From the NCBI RefSeq assembly GCF_003319125.1, contig NZ_QOHG01000004.1:186001-250000 (forward strand): a stretch of DNA of 64,000 nt, written 5' to 3'. Source of the stretch: Blastococcus sp. TF02A-26. Its GTDB lineage: Bacteria > Actinomycetota > Actinomycetes > Mycobacteriales > Geodermatophilaceae. Shown here one piece after another: positions 24,085 through 32,044 of the stretch (positions within the stretch are counted from its first letter, which is position 1; every line of letters begins with the position of its first letter). The position numbers were made by a program, and so were the translations under genes. Below the pieces are notes generated by a model. It did not search any database, was not told where the DNA came from, and saw only the letters and a program-made list of their open reading frames with translations.

Positions 24085-24720
24085 ATGGCCCCGTCCAACA
24101 CCGATGCCGCCGTCGTCGACGTGCTCCGCCGGGTCGACCGGCTCACCGCTCCCCTGGTGCGCCGCCTCGGCCGTCCACCCGCACTGCCGCAGGCCGAGCG
24201 CGACGAGTGGTGGGCCGACCGGGTCTCCCGGATCGCCGCCGGGGTCTCCGCCGTGCCGCGACTGGCCGGCAAGCTGGCCGACCTGCTGCCGCTGCAGAAC
24301 ACCGTCGGGGCGGCCGCCCAGTCCGTCGTCGTCCTGGGCGTCGCCGGGGAGCACGGCATCACCGACCCCGCCGAGCGGGTCTCCCTGCTGGCCCGCGTGC
24401 TGCTCGACCGCGACCTGCCCGCCGAGCGCGTGCGGCCGCTGCTCGACCGGGCGCGGGGCGCCTACACCGACGCCGCCCTCGGTGCCCGGGACGACCGCGC
24501 GGGGCTGCGCGGAGCGGCCCGCACCCTGTGGCGGGCGGCCCGGCTGCTCGGCCGGATCGACGACGCCCTCGACGCCCGCCCGAAGGGCCGGCTCGGCGCC
24601 CGGGCGCTGTCCAACCTCCCGGTCGTCGGTGTGCTCGGCGGCTACGCCGCGGAGCGGGAGGGGCTGCGCCGGGCCGCCGGTCGTGCCGCGGCGCTGGCCG
24701 ACCGCGCGGTCGTCAGCTGA
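24085..24720 (+). CDS. hypothetical protein, EcsC-like helical features
   Basis: 211 residues, Ala/Leu/Arg-rich and helical, without clear membrane spans. Segments such as [20 protein letters not shown] and the C-terminal [21 protein letters not shown] resemble EcsC-type proteins, but I cannot name a function. ATG 24085 is divergent from the RseB-like gene. Its last codons overlap the end of metF on the other strand within GTCAGCTGAC. Confidence 0.6.
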   Translation: MAPSNTDAAVVDVLRRVDRLTAPLVRRLGRPPALPQAERDEWWADRVSRIAAGVSAVPRLAGKLADLLPLQNTVGAAAQSVVVLGVAGEHGITDPAERVSLLARVLLDRDLPAERVRPLLDRARGAYTDAALGARDDRAGLRGAARTLWRAARLLGRIDDALDARPKGRLGARALSNLPVVGVLGGYAAEREGLRRAAGRAAALADRAVVS

Positions 24721-25636
24721 CGGCGTCCAGGGACGGGGGGAGCGGCGCGACGGGCACCAGGTTGCCGTACACCTCACGGGTCGCCGTGGACCGGTTCATG
24801 GTGATGAAGTGGATGCCGGGGACCCCCTCGTCGAGCAGGGTCCGGCACATCGCCGTCGCCACCTCGACGCCGTAGGCGCGCACGGCCGCCTTGTCCTCGG
24901 GCCGGTCGCCGTCGAGCTCGGCGAACCGCGCCGCCAGCTCCTCGGGGAAGGCCTGCCCGGACAGCTGCACGATCCGGGCGATCTGCCGGGCGTTGGTCAC
25001 CGGCATGACCCCGGCGATGATCGGCACGTCGCAGCCGGCGGCGGCGACCCGGTCGCGCATCCGCAGGTAGTCCTCGGTGCGGAAGAACATCTGGGTGATC
25101 GCGTAGTCGGCGCCGGCCCGGCACTTGGCCACGAACATCTCCACGTCGGTGTCGAAGTCCGGTGACCGGGGGTGCCGCTCCGGGAAGGCGGCGACGCCCA
25201 CCGAGAAGTCGCCCATCGACCGGATCAGCTCGACCAGCTCGGCGGCGTAGCTCAGCCCCTCGGGGTGGGCGATCCACTCCGCCTGCGGGTCCGCGCCGGG
25301 CGGGTCGCCGCGCAGCGCCAGGAGGTTGCGCACGCCCGCGGCGGCGAGCCGGCTCACCACGTGGCGCAGCTCGGCCGTGCTGTGGTCGACGGCGGTCAGG
25401 TGCGCCAGCGGCGTCATCGTCGTCTCGGTGGCGATCCGCTCGGTGACCGAGACGGTGCCCTCCCGGGTGCTGCCGCCGGCGCCGTAGGTCACCGAGACGA
25501 ACGACGGGCGCAGCCGCTCGAGCTCGCGCAGCGCGGTCCACAGCTGCTGCTCGCCCTCGGGGGTCTTGGGCGGGAAGAACTCGAAGGACCACGTGGGCGT
25601 GCCCTCGGCGAGCAGCTCGCGAACGGTCCGGGTCAT
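24713..25636 (-). CDS. metF: 5,10-methylenetetrahydrofolate reductase
   Basis: 307 residues. The N-terminus [17 protein letters not shown] holds the catalytic Glu19; [25 protein letters not shown] and [20 protein letters not shown] are the FAD and folate-site blocks, and QMFFRTEDY and [11 protein letters not shown] complete the barrel. It reduces methylene-THF to methyl-THF for methionine synthesis. Start ATG 25636 lies 8 bases after a good -10 (TATCCT). Divergent from crtE, as metF-like and idsA2 are in mycobacteria. Confidence 0.94.
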   Translation of the reverse strand: MTRTVRELLAEGTPTWSFEFFPPKTPEGEQQLWTALRELERLRPSFVSVTYGAGGSTREGTVSVTERIATETTMTPLAHLTAVDHSTAELRHVVSRLAAAGVRNLLALRGDPPGADPQAEWIAHPEGLSYAAELVELIRSMGDFSVGVAAFPERHPRSPDFDTDVEMFVAKCRAGADYAITQMFFRTEDYLRMRDRVAAAGCDVPIIAGVMPVTNARQIARIVQLSGQAFPEELAARFAELDGDRPEDKAAVRAYGVEVATAMCRTLLDEGVPGIHFITMNRSTATREVYGNLVPVAPLPPSLDAVS

Positions 25637-25644
25637 GGGCACCG

Positions 25645-25650
25645 AGGATA
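25645..25650 (-). promoter_or_regulatory. leaderless -10 element for metF
   Basis: TATCCT on the minus strand ends 8 bases before ATG 25636. Confidence 0.6.
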
Positions 25651-25745
25651 CGGCGGTGCGCCGGAGGCTCCGGCCCGACACCGGTGCATCCGCCCGGCGG
25701 CCTCGTCCGGAAGAGCGGTACGCACCGGCACGAGGAGGCCCGACG

Positions 25746-26960
25746 ATGACCCCGCACCCGTTCCCCCGCCCGGCAGATCGGCAGCGCGCCACCCCGTGGG
25801 GCGATACTGACGCGGTGATCACCGGCCCGGAGCGCCGCCGGCCCGCGCCCCCGCCGCCGGTGCCGCTCAGCAGCTCCCCCCTGGAGAGCGCCGACCTCCC
25901 GCGCATCCGCAGCGCGGTCGCCGCCGCGCTGTCGGGGTTCCTCGAGGAGCAGCGCGCCGTCCTCACCGGCATGGACGCCTCGCTCGGCTCCGTGGTCGAC
26001 GAGGTCACCGCCGTGGCCGACGGCGGCAAGCGGCTGCGCCCGGCCTTCGCCTACTGGGGCTGGCGCGGCGCGGTCGAGGCCGTCTCCGGTCCGGCGGAGG
26101 ACGACGCCGCGGTGCTGCGGGCCGTCGCCGCGCTGGAGTTCGTGCACGCCAGCGCGCTGGTGCACGACGACGTCATGGACGGCGCGCTCACCCGCCGCGG
26201 CCGCCCGGCCACCCACATCGGGTTCGCCGCCCGGCACGCGGGCGACGGCCTCTCCGGCGACGGCGCCCTCTTCGGCGTCGGCGCGGCGATCCTCGTCGGC
26301 GACCTGGCCCTGGTCTGGTCCGACGAGCTGCTGCGCCGCTCCGGCATCTCCCCCGCCGCGCTGGCCCGCGCCCGGTCGGTGTGGGACACCATGCGCACCG
26401 AGGTCACCGCCGGGCAGTACCTGGACCTGCTCCGCGCGGCGGGCGGCCTGCCCGGCGCCGACGGCGCCCTGACGGTGGCCCGCTACAAGAGCGCCGGCTA
26501 CACCGTGCAGCGGCCGCTGCAGCTGGGCGCCGCCCTCGCCGGCGCGGGGCCGCGCGCCGCCGAGGTCTACACCGCGATCGGCCTGCCGCTGGGCGAGGCG
26601 TTCCAGCTGCGCGACGACGTCCTGGGCGTCTTCGGCGACCCCGTCGTCATGGGCAAGTCCGCCGACGACGACCTGCGCGAGGGCAAGCGGACCCTGCTGG
26701 TGGCCCTCGCCGAGGAGGCCGCCGACGACGCCGGCCGCCGGCTGCTCACCGAGTGCCTGGGGAACCCGGGCTGCGACGCCGCCGACCTCGACGCCCTGCG
26801 CGCGCTCATGGAGAGCACCGGTGCCCGCGCCCGCGTCGAGCAGCGGATCGCCGAGCAGACCGCCCGCGCCCGCGCCGCCATCGCCGAGGCCCCGATCGCC
26901 GAGGAGGCCCGCGCCGCGCTCGACGCGCTCGCGGTGGCCGCGACCTCGCGTACCGCCTGA
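25746..26960 (+). CDS. crtE: geranylgeranyl diphosphate synthase (polyprenyl synthetase)
   Basis: 404 residues. The first Asp-rich motif is [15 protein letters not shown] near residue 138, the second [12 protein letters not shown] near 290, with GGKRLRPAF before them. It condenses IPP units to C20-PP, the carotenoid precursor. ATG 25746 has GAGGAGG with a 7-base spacer. Inside, GATACT (25803-25808) lies 6 bases before an in-frame GTG 25815, which would give a 381-residue protein closer to the family length; both starts may be used. It is the first gene of crtE-crtI-crtB. Confidence 0.9.
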   Translation: MTPHPFPRPADRQRATPWGDTDAVITGPERRRPAPPPPVPLSSSPLESADLPRIRSAVAAALSGFLEEQRAVLTGMDASLGSVVDEVTAVADGGKRLRPAFAYWGWRGAVEAVSGPAEDDAAVLRAVAALEFVHASALVHDDVMDGALTRRGRPATHIGFAARHAGDGLSGDGALFGVGAAILVGDLALVWSDELLRRSGISPAALARARSVWDTMRTEVTAGQYLDLLRAAGGLPGADGALTVARYKSAGYTVQRPLQLGAALAGAGPRAAEVYTAIGLPLGEAFQLRDDVLGVFGDPVVMGKSADDDLREGKRTLLVALAEEAADDAGRRLLTECLGNPGCDAADLDALRALMESTGARARVEQRIAEQTARARAAIAEAPIAEEARAALDALAVAATSRTA

Positions 26961-26961
26961 G

Positions 26962-28458
26962 GTGCGCACCGTCCCCGGACGCACCGACCGCGTCGTCGTC
27001 GTCGGCGCGGGCCTGGCCGGGCTCTCCGCCGCGCTGCGGCTGCGCGGCGCCGGCCGCGAGGTCACCGTGGTGGAGCGCGGCCCCGGCCCGGGCGGCCGCG
27101 CCGGCGTGGTGACCGACCGCGGCTACACGCTGGACACCGGCCCGTCGGTGTTCACCGCGCCCGAGCTGGTCGCCGACGCCCTGGCCGCCGTCGGTGAGCG
27201 GCTGGAGGACCGGCTGGAACTGGTGCGGCTGCGCACCTCCTACCGGGCGCAGTACGCCGACGGCTCGCACCTGGACGTGCACGCCGACCCCGACGCCTTC
27301 GCCGCCGAGGTGGAGGCGCTGTGCGGCCCGGCGGAGGCCACCGCGCTGCGCGCCTACCTGGCCGACCTCGCCGAGCTGTACCGGCTGCAGCTGCGCACCT
27401 TCATCGACCGCAACCTCGACTCCCCGCTGGACCTGGTGGGCCCCGAGCTGCTGCAGCTGGCCCGCCGCGGCGGCTTCGGCCGGCTGTCGGCGCACGTGGA
27501 GAGCTACTTCACCGACGACCGGCTGCGCCGGCTGTTCAGCTTCCAGGCGTTGTACGCCGGCGTCTCGCCGTACCGCGCCATCGCCGCCTACGCGGTGATC
27601 GCCCAGCTCGACATCGGCGCCGGCGTCTGGCACCCGGTGGGCGGGATCGGCGCCGTCCCCCGGGCGATGGCCGCCGCGGCCGCCGACGCCGGGGTCGCGT
27701 TCCGCTACGGCACGTCCGTCGACCGGCTCGACGTCGCCGGCCGGCGGGTCACCGGTCTCGTGCTGGACGACGGCGAGCGGCTGCCCGCCGACGCCGTCGT
27801 GGTCACCACCGACGCCCCGCACACGCTCGTGCCCGGGCTGCGCGGGCCGCGGCGACCGGTGTACTCCCCCAGCTGCGTCGCGCTGCACCTCGGCGTCGGC
27901 GCCGAGCTGCCCGGGACGGCGCACCACACGATCAGCTTCGGGCAGTCGTGGCGGCAGGTGTTCGACGAGCTCACCCGCGACGGCCGGCCGATGAGCGACC
28001 CCAGCCTGCTGATCAGCGCACCGTCGGTCACCGACCGGTCCCTGGCCCCCGACTCCGCGGACGGACGACAGGGCCAGGTGCTCAGCGTCGTCGCGCCCAC
28101 CCCGAACCTCGACCCCCGCAGCGGCGGCAACCCCGACCTGGACTGGACGGCGCTGGCGCCCCGCTACCGCGAGGAGTTGCTGGCCACGCTGGAGGCGCGC
28201 GGGTACACCGGGGTGTCCGACGCGATCGAGGTGGAGCACATGGACACCCCGCTGACCTGGGCCGAGCAGGGCATGGCCGCCGGCACGCCGTTCGCGCTCG
28301 CGCACACCTTCGGCCAGACCGGCCCCTTCCGGCCGTCGACGCTGCCGCGGCGGGGACCGGAGAACGTCGTCCTCGCCGGGTCGTCGGTGCAGCCCGGCGT
28401 CGGCGTGCCCATGGTCGTGATCAGCGGCCGGCTGGCCGCGGAACGGATCACCGGATGA
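26962..28458 (+). CDS. crtI: phytoene desaturase
   Basis: 498 residues. FAD motif VVVVGAGLAGLSAALRLRGAG near residue 10 followed by ERGPGPGGRAGVV and GYTLDTGPSVFT; the C-terminal bacterial-type phytoene dehydrogenase signature is NVVLAGSSVQPGVGVPMVVISG. Desaturates phytoene, normally to lycopene. GTG 26962 is one base after the crtE stop, and its TGA overlaps the crtB ATG. Confidence 0.93.
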   Translation: MRTVPGRTDRVVVVGAGLAGLSAALRLRGAGREVTVVERGPGPGGRAGVVTDRGYTLDTGPSVFTAPELVADALAAVGERLEDRLELVRLRTSYRAQYADGSHLDVHADPDAFAAEVEALCGPAEATALRAYLADLAELYRLQLRTFIDRNLDSPLDLVGPELLQLARRGGFGRLSAHVESYFTDDRLRRLFSFQALYAGVSPYRAIAAYAVIAQLDIGAGVWHPVGGIGAVPRAMAAAAADAGVAFRYGTSVDRLDVAGRRVTGLVLDDGERLPADAVVVTTDAPHTLVPGLRGPRRPVYSPSCVALHLGVGAELPGTAHHTISFGQSWRQVFDELTRDGRPMSDPSLLISAPSVTDRSLAPDSADGRQGQVLSVVAPTPNLDPRSGGNPDLDWTALAPRYREELLATLEARGYTGVSDAIEVEHMDTPLTWAEQGMAAGTPFALAHTFGQTGPFRPSTLPRRGPENVVLAGSSVQPGVGVPMVVISGRLAAERITG

Positions 28459-29408
28459 CCGTCCTCGAACCGCCACCGACGCGGGAGCAGCAGCAGGCGC
28501 AGCTCACCGAGGCCTACCGGCACTGCGCCGCGATCGCCGCCGAGCACGGCAAGAGCTACCACCTCGCGACCCGGCTCCTGACCGCCGACCGCCGGCCCGC
28601 CGTGCACGCCCTGTACGCCGCCGCGCGCGTCGCCGACGACCTCGTCGACCACCCCGGCGCCGATCCCGAGCGCGACCTCGGCGACTGGTCCCGCGCGGTG
28701 CTCGCCGAGCTGGAGGCCGGCTGGTCGGGCGATCCGGTGCGGCTCGCGCTGGTGCACACCTACCGCCGGTACGCCATCCCGGTCGAGCACCTCGTCGACT
28801 TCCTCGCCGCGATGACCAGCGATCTGACGATCGCCGGCTATGACTCCCTCGACGCCCTCGACCGGTACATGTGGGGTTCGGCGTCGGTGATCGGCCTGCA
28901 GGTCCTGCCGGTGCTCGGCACCGCCCCCGGCGTCCTGCGCGAGGAGGCCGCGCCGCACGCCATCGCCCTGGGCGAGGCGTTCCAGCTGACCAACTTCCTC
29001 CGCGACGTGGCCGAGGACGTCGACCGCGGCCGGGTCTACCTGCCCGCCGACCTGATGGCCGCGCACGGGGTCACCCGCGAGCAGTTGGCCGAGAAGCGGC
29101 ACGACGCCCGGTTCGAGGCGCTGATGCGGGAGATGGTCGCGATCGTCCGCCGCCGCTACGACGACGCCGCCCCGGGCACCCCGCTGCTGGCGCCGGAGTC
29201 CCGCGACTGCGTGCGGGCGGCCACCGACCTGTACGGCGGGATCCTCACCGAGATCGAGCGCGCGGACTACCGGGTGCTCGACCGGCGGGTGTCGGTGTCC
29301 AAGCCGCGTCGCCTCGCGGTGTTCGCCCGCCGGTTGACCGCCGCCCAGCTGGCGAGGGTCAAGGTGACCATGGCGAAGCCGAAGAGCAGGTCCTCCACCG
29401 GGGCGTAG
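28455..29408 (+). CDS. crtB: phytoene synthase
   Basis: 317 residues. The two squalene/phytoene synthase Asp motifs are visible: ARVADDLVDHPG (near residue 58) and NFLRDVAEDVDRGRVYLP (near 178). Joins two GGPP to phytoene. ATG 28455 overlaps the crtI stop (ATGA). The last 47 codons run antisense over the end of the lycopene cyclase subunit gene; the C-terminal tail after RRLTAAQLARV has a different character and may be dispensable. Confidence 0.93.
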   Translation: MTVLEPPPTREQQQAQLTEAYRHCAAIAAEHGKSYHLATRLLTADRRPAVHALYAAARVADDLVDHPGADPERDLGDWSRAVLAELEAGWSGDPVRLALVHTYRRYAIPVEHLVDFLAAMTSDLTIAGYDSLDALDRYMWGSASVIGLQVLPVLGTAPGVLREEAAPHAIALGEAFQLTNFLRDVAEDVDRGRVYLPADLMAAHGVTREQLAEKRHDARFEALMREMVAIVRRRYDDAAPGTPLLAPESRDCVRAATDLYGGILTEIERADYRVLDRRVSVSKPRRLAVFARRLTAAQLARVKVTMAKPKSRSSTGA

Positions 29409-29614
29409 GCGATCCGCGGCCCCCAGATGGTGTCCTCGTCGTAGACGACGACGTCCCGGCCGGTGAGCACGCCGTTCATGAGCAGCTGGAACGTCACGAT
29501 GATCGCGTAGGCCACCCAGAACACCCGCCGGGTCACCATCCGGGTGCGGTAGACGGCGAGATCCACGACCAGCACGCCGACGACGGCGATCACCGCCAGG
29601 GTCGAGTAGCTCAT
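29267..29614 (-). CDS. lycopene cyclase domain subunit (CrtYd/CrtYf-like)
   Basis: 115 residues with three hydrophobic helices: VIAVVGVLVVDLAVY, VFWVAYAIIVTFQLLMNG, DLLFGFAMVTLTLASWAAV. The motif AYAPVEDLLFGF is the conserved active-site block of heterodimeric cyclases. It pairs with the next subunit to close one or both ends of lycopene. ATG 29614 overlaps that gene's stop (ATGA). Its final 142 bases lie under crtB on the other strand. Confidence 0.86.
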   Translation of the reverse strand: MSYSTLAVIAVVGVLVVDLAVYRTRMVTRRVFWVAYAIIVTFQLLMNGVLTGRDVVVYDEDTIWGPRIAYAPVEDLLFGFAMVTLTLASWAAVNRRANTARRRGLDTDTRRSSTR

Positions 29615-29961
29615 CGCCCGGTCCCCGCCTCCTCCGCCGGGTAGCCGGCGTCCCAGCCGGTCACCTTGCGCACCGCCTCCAGCGCCAGCACGGAGCAGAG
29701 CGGGACGACGAGGAAGAACAGCACCTCCTCGACCGGGATGCCCCCGGGCAGCCGGACGTCGAGGGTGAGCGACGAGGAGTAGTCCCAGTGGCCCTGCGCG
29801 ATCGCGTACAGCACCCACACGACGAAGACCGAGAACTCCGGCAGCACCGCGACCAGCAGCCGGCGCCAGCGGGCGTACACCCGCACGCGCAGCAGCAGCT
29901 CCAGCGGTGCGGTGACCACGAGGCAGCCGACGAGCAGCGCCAGGTACGTCAGCGGGCCCAC
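29611..29961 (-). CDS. lycopene cyclase domain subunit (CrtYc/CrtYe-like)
   Basis: 116 residues, three membrane helices (YLALLVGCLVVTAPLELLL, EFSVFVVWVLYAIAQG, VLFFLVVPLCSVLALEAV) and the motif GGIPVEEVLFFLVVP shared by CrtYc-type subunits. Forms the heterodimer with the product of 29267-29614. GTG 29961 has no obvious ribosome-binding site; it lies 40 bases after the HTH gene on the same strand and may be cotranscribed with it. Confidence 0.86.
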   Translation of the reverse strand: MGPLTYLALLVGCLVVTAPLELLLRVRVYARWRRLLVAVLPEFSVFVVWVLYAIAQGHWDYSSSLTLDVRLPGGIPVEEVLFFLVVPLCSVLALEAVRKVTGWDAGYPAEEAGTGR

Positions 29962-30001
29962 GGGAGGAGCTTCTGCCCGCCGGACCGGCCCGGATGCACG
30001 C

Positions 30002-30325
30002 TCAGAAGGCCAGGGCCTGGGCGCGGCGGGTGACCTCGGTGTGCCGGTCGTCCCGCAGCGCCTGCACCGGGGTGCCCGGGAGCGTGTCGTCCTCCCGGAA
30101 GAGCCACTCGAAGGCCTCGTCGTCGCGGAAGCCGCCGTCCTTGAGGACCGTCAGCAGACCCGGCAGGTGCCGCAGGACCTGGCCGTCCTGGAGGAAGTCC
30201 GCCGGGATGCGGCTGTTGCCGCTGCCCGGCACGGCCATCAGCTTGTACTCGCGCAGCAGCTGCCGGACCCGGTTGGGCGAGACCCCCAGGACCTCGGCCA
30301 CCTCCGCGGCGGTGAGCGTCTCCAT
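30002..30325 (-). CDS. Rv2175c-type HTH DNA-binding protein
   Basis: 107 residues. The N-terminal winged helix METLTAAEVAEVLGVSPNRVRQLL is followed by GSGNSRIPADFLQDG and FRDDEAFEWLFREDD, matching Rv2175c, a DNA-binding substrate of the PknL kinase in M. tuberculosis. A PASTA kinase gene lies 1.7 kb away here as well. The Thr near the N-terminus (LTAAE) fits a phosphorylation site. TAGGCT lies 8 bases before ATG 30325. Confidence 0.85.
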   Translation of the reverse strand: METLTAAEVAEVLGVSPNRVRQLLREYKLMAVPGSGNSRIPADFLQDGQVLRHLPGLLTVLKDGGFRDDEAFEWLFREDDTLPGTPVQALRDDRHTEVTRRAQALAF

Positions 30326-30333
30326 GGGCTGGA

Positions 30334-30339
30334 AGCCTA
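30334..30339 (-). promoter_or_regulatory. leaderless -10 element for the Rv2175c-like gene
   Basis: TAGGCT on the minus strand ends 8 bases before ATG 30325; divergent from the glyA promoter. Confidence 0.55.
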
Positions 30340-30354
30340 TGGCGCGGTCCCCGG

Positions 30355-30360
30355 TAGCAT
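30355..30360 (+). promoter_or_regulatory. -10 element of the glyA riboswitch transcript
   Basis: TAGCAT places transcription start near 30367, exactly where the riboswitch fold begins. Confidence 0.55.
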
Positions 30361-30366
30361 CGGCGG

Positions 30367-30446
30367 CGGGCCGTGACTGGCGCATCGAGGTGGAGCCGAC
30401 CACCGGGGAGCGGCCCTGCACACCCCCGCCGGGCGCCTGGGCACAC
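30367..30446 (+). ncRNA. ZTP (pfl) riboswitch upstream of glyA
   Basis: The two conserved halves of the pfl motif are present: GGGCCGTGACTGGCGC at about 30368-30383 and ACCACCGGGGAGCGGCC at 30399-30414, with the 3' CCGCCGGGCGCCTGGGCA at 30427-30444. They are spaced as in ZTP/ZMP-sensing RNAs, which control one-carbon and purine genes. glyA starts 31 bases downstream behind CAGGAG, so control of translation or early termination is possible. High ZTP (folate stress) should raise glyA. Confidence 0.87.
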
Positions 30447-30477
30447 ACTCCGACGAGACCCCGCGCAGGAGCCCGCC

Positions 30478-31932
30478 ATGACGCACGCCACCCCCTTCGA
30501 CGCCACCGCCGCCAGCACCGCCTACAAGGCGGCCCTGGAGGTCATCTCCTCGGTCGAGCCGCGGGTCGCCGACGCGATCACCAGCGAGCTGGCCGACCAG
30601 CGGGCCTCGCTGAAGCTGATCGCCAGCGAGAACTACGCCAGCCCCGCCGTGCTGCTGACCATGGGCAACTGGTTCAGCGACAAGTACGCCGAGGGCACCG
30701 TCGGGCACCGCTTCTACGCCGGCTGCCAGAACGTCGACACCGTCGAGGCGCTGGCCGCCGAGCACGCCCGCGAGCTGTTCGGTGCCCCCTACGCCTACGT
30801 CCAGCCGCACTCGGGCATCGACGCCAACCTCGTCGCCTTCTGGGCGGTCCTGGCCACCCGCGTCGAGTCCCCGGCGCTGGAGCGGGCCGGCGTCCGGCAC
30901 GTCAACGACCTCACCGACGAGGACTGGACGACGCTGCGCCGCGCGCTCGGCGACCAGCGGATGCTCGGCATGAGCCTGGACGCCGGCGGCCACCTCACGC
31001 ACGGCTTCCGCCCCAACATCAGCGGCAAGATGTTCGCCCAGTCCTCCTACGGCACCGACCCGGCCACCGGGATGCTGGACTACGACGCCGTCCGGGCCCG
31101 CGCCCGGGAGTTCAAGCCGCTGATCATGATGGCCGGCTACTCCGCCTACCCGCGCCGGGTGGACTTCGCGAAGATGCGCGAGATCGCCGACGAGGTGGGC
31201 GCCACGCTCGTCGTCGACATGGCCCACTTCGCCGGGCTGGTCGCCGGCAAGCTCTTCACCGGCGACCTCGACCCGGTGCCGCACGCCCACGTGGTCACCA
31301 GCACCAGCCACAAGTCGCTGCGCGGCCCGCGCGGCGGCTTCGTCCTCGCCCAGCCCGAGTACGCCGACGCCGTCGACCGCGGCTGCCCGATGGTGCTCGG
31401 CGGGCCGCTCCCCCACGTCATGGCCGCCAAGGCCGTCGCCTTCGCCGAGGCCCGCCGCCCGGAGTTCGCCGGCTACGCGCAGGCCGTCGCCGACAACGCG
31501 AAGAGCCTGGCCGAGGGCCTGTCCCGCCGCGGCGCGACCCTGGTCACCGGCGGCACCGACAACCACCTGGTGCTCATCGACGTGACCTCCTTCGGGCTGA
31601 CCGGCCGGCAGGCGGAGTCGGCGCTGCTCGACGCCGGCATCGTCACCAACCGCAACGCCGTCCCGGCCGACCCCAACGGCGCCTGGTACACCTCCGGCGT
31701 CCGGATCGGCACCCCGGCGCTCACCAGCCGCGGCTTCGGCGCGACCGAGTTCGACCGGGTCGCCGAGCTCATCACCGACGTCCTCTCCGCGACCTCCCCG
31801 ACCGCCACCCGCGACGGCAGCCCCTCCAAGGCCAAGTACGCGATGGACGAGGGGCTGGCGGACAAGACCCGCGCCGCGGCGGCCGAGCTGCTCGCCGCCC
31901 ACCCGCTCTACCCGGGCCTCGACCTGGCCTGA
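30478..31932 (+). CDS. glyA: serine hydroxymethyltransferase, long form
   Basis: 484 residues, about 60 longer than the common form. [34 protein letters not shown] and [13 protein letters not shown] are SHMT blocks; the PLP lysine is Lys279 in [14 protein letters not shown]. The extra length includes an insert near [19 protein letters not shown] (about residues 140-160). Interconverts serine and glycine with tetrahydrofolate. CAGGAG precedes ATG 30478 by 6 bases. A strong hairpin follows the stop. Confidence 0.94.
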   Translation: MTHATPFDATAASTAYKAALEVISSVEPRVADAITSELADQRASLKLIASENYASPAVLLTMGNWFSDKYAEGTVGHRFYAGCQNVDTVEALAAEHARELFGAPYAYVQPHSGIDANLVAFWAVLATRVESPALERAGVRHVNDLTDEDWTTLRRALGDQRMLGMSLDAGGHLTHGFRPNISGKMFAQSSYGTDPATGMLDYDAVRARAREFKPLIMMAGYSAYPRRVDFAKMREIADEVGATLVVDMAHFAGLVAGKLFTGDLDPVPHAHVVTSTSHKSLRGPRGGFVLAQPEYADAVDRGCPMVLGGPLPHVMAAKAVAFAEARRPEFAGYAQAVADNAKSLAEGLSRRGATLVTGGTDNHLVLIDVTSFGLTGRQAESALLDAGIVTNRNAVPADPNGAWYTSGVRIGTPALTSRGFGATEFDRVAELITDVLSATSPTATRDGSPSKAKYAMDEGLADKTRAAAAELLAAHPLYPGLDLA

Positions 31933-31940
31933 GGCCGGCG

Positions 31941-31974
31941 GCGGTCCCACCGTCGGCGTTGCCGGTGGGACTGC
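31941..31974 (+). terminator. hairpin terminator after glyA
   Basis: GCGGTCCCACCG (31941-31952) pairs with CGGTGGGACTGC (31963-31974) around a 10-base loop, 12 pairs with one G-T. No U tract, as is common in high-G+C actinomycetes. Confidence 0.7.
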
Positions 31975-32031
31975 TGCTCCGGCCGGGACCGGCTCCGGCG
32001 CGTGGAGGGCCGTCCCGGCCGTCGGCGCTCC

Positions 32032-32037
32032 TACACT
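32032..32037 (+). promoter_or_regulatory. leaderless -10 element for pknL
   Basis: TACACT ends 7 bases before GTG 32045. Confidence 0.6.
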
Positions 32038-32044
32038 CGGGCCC

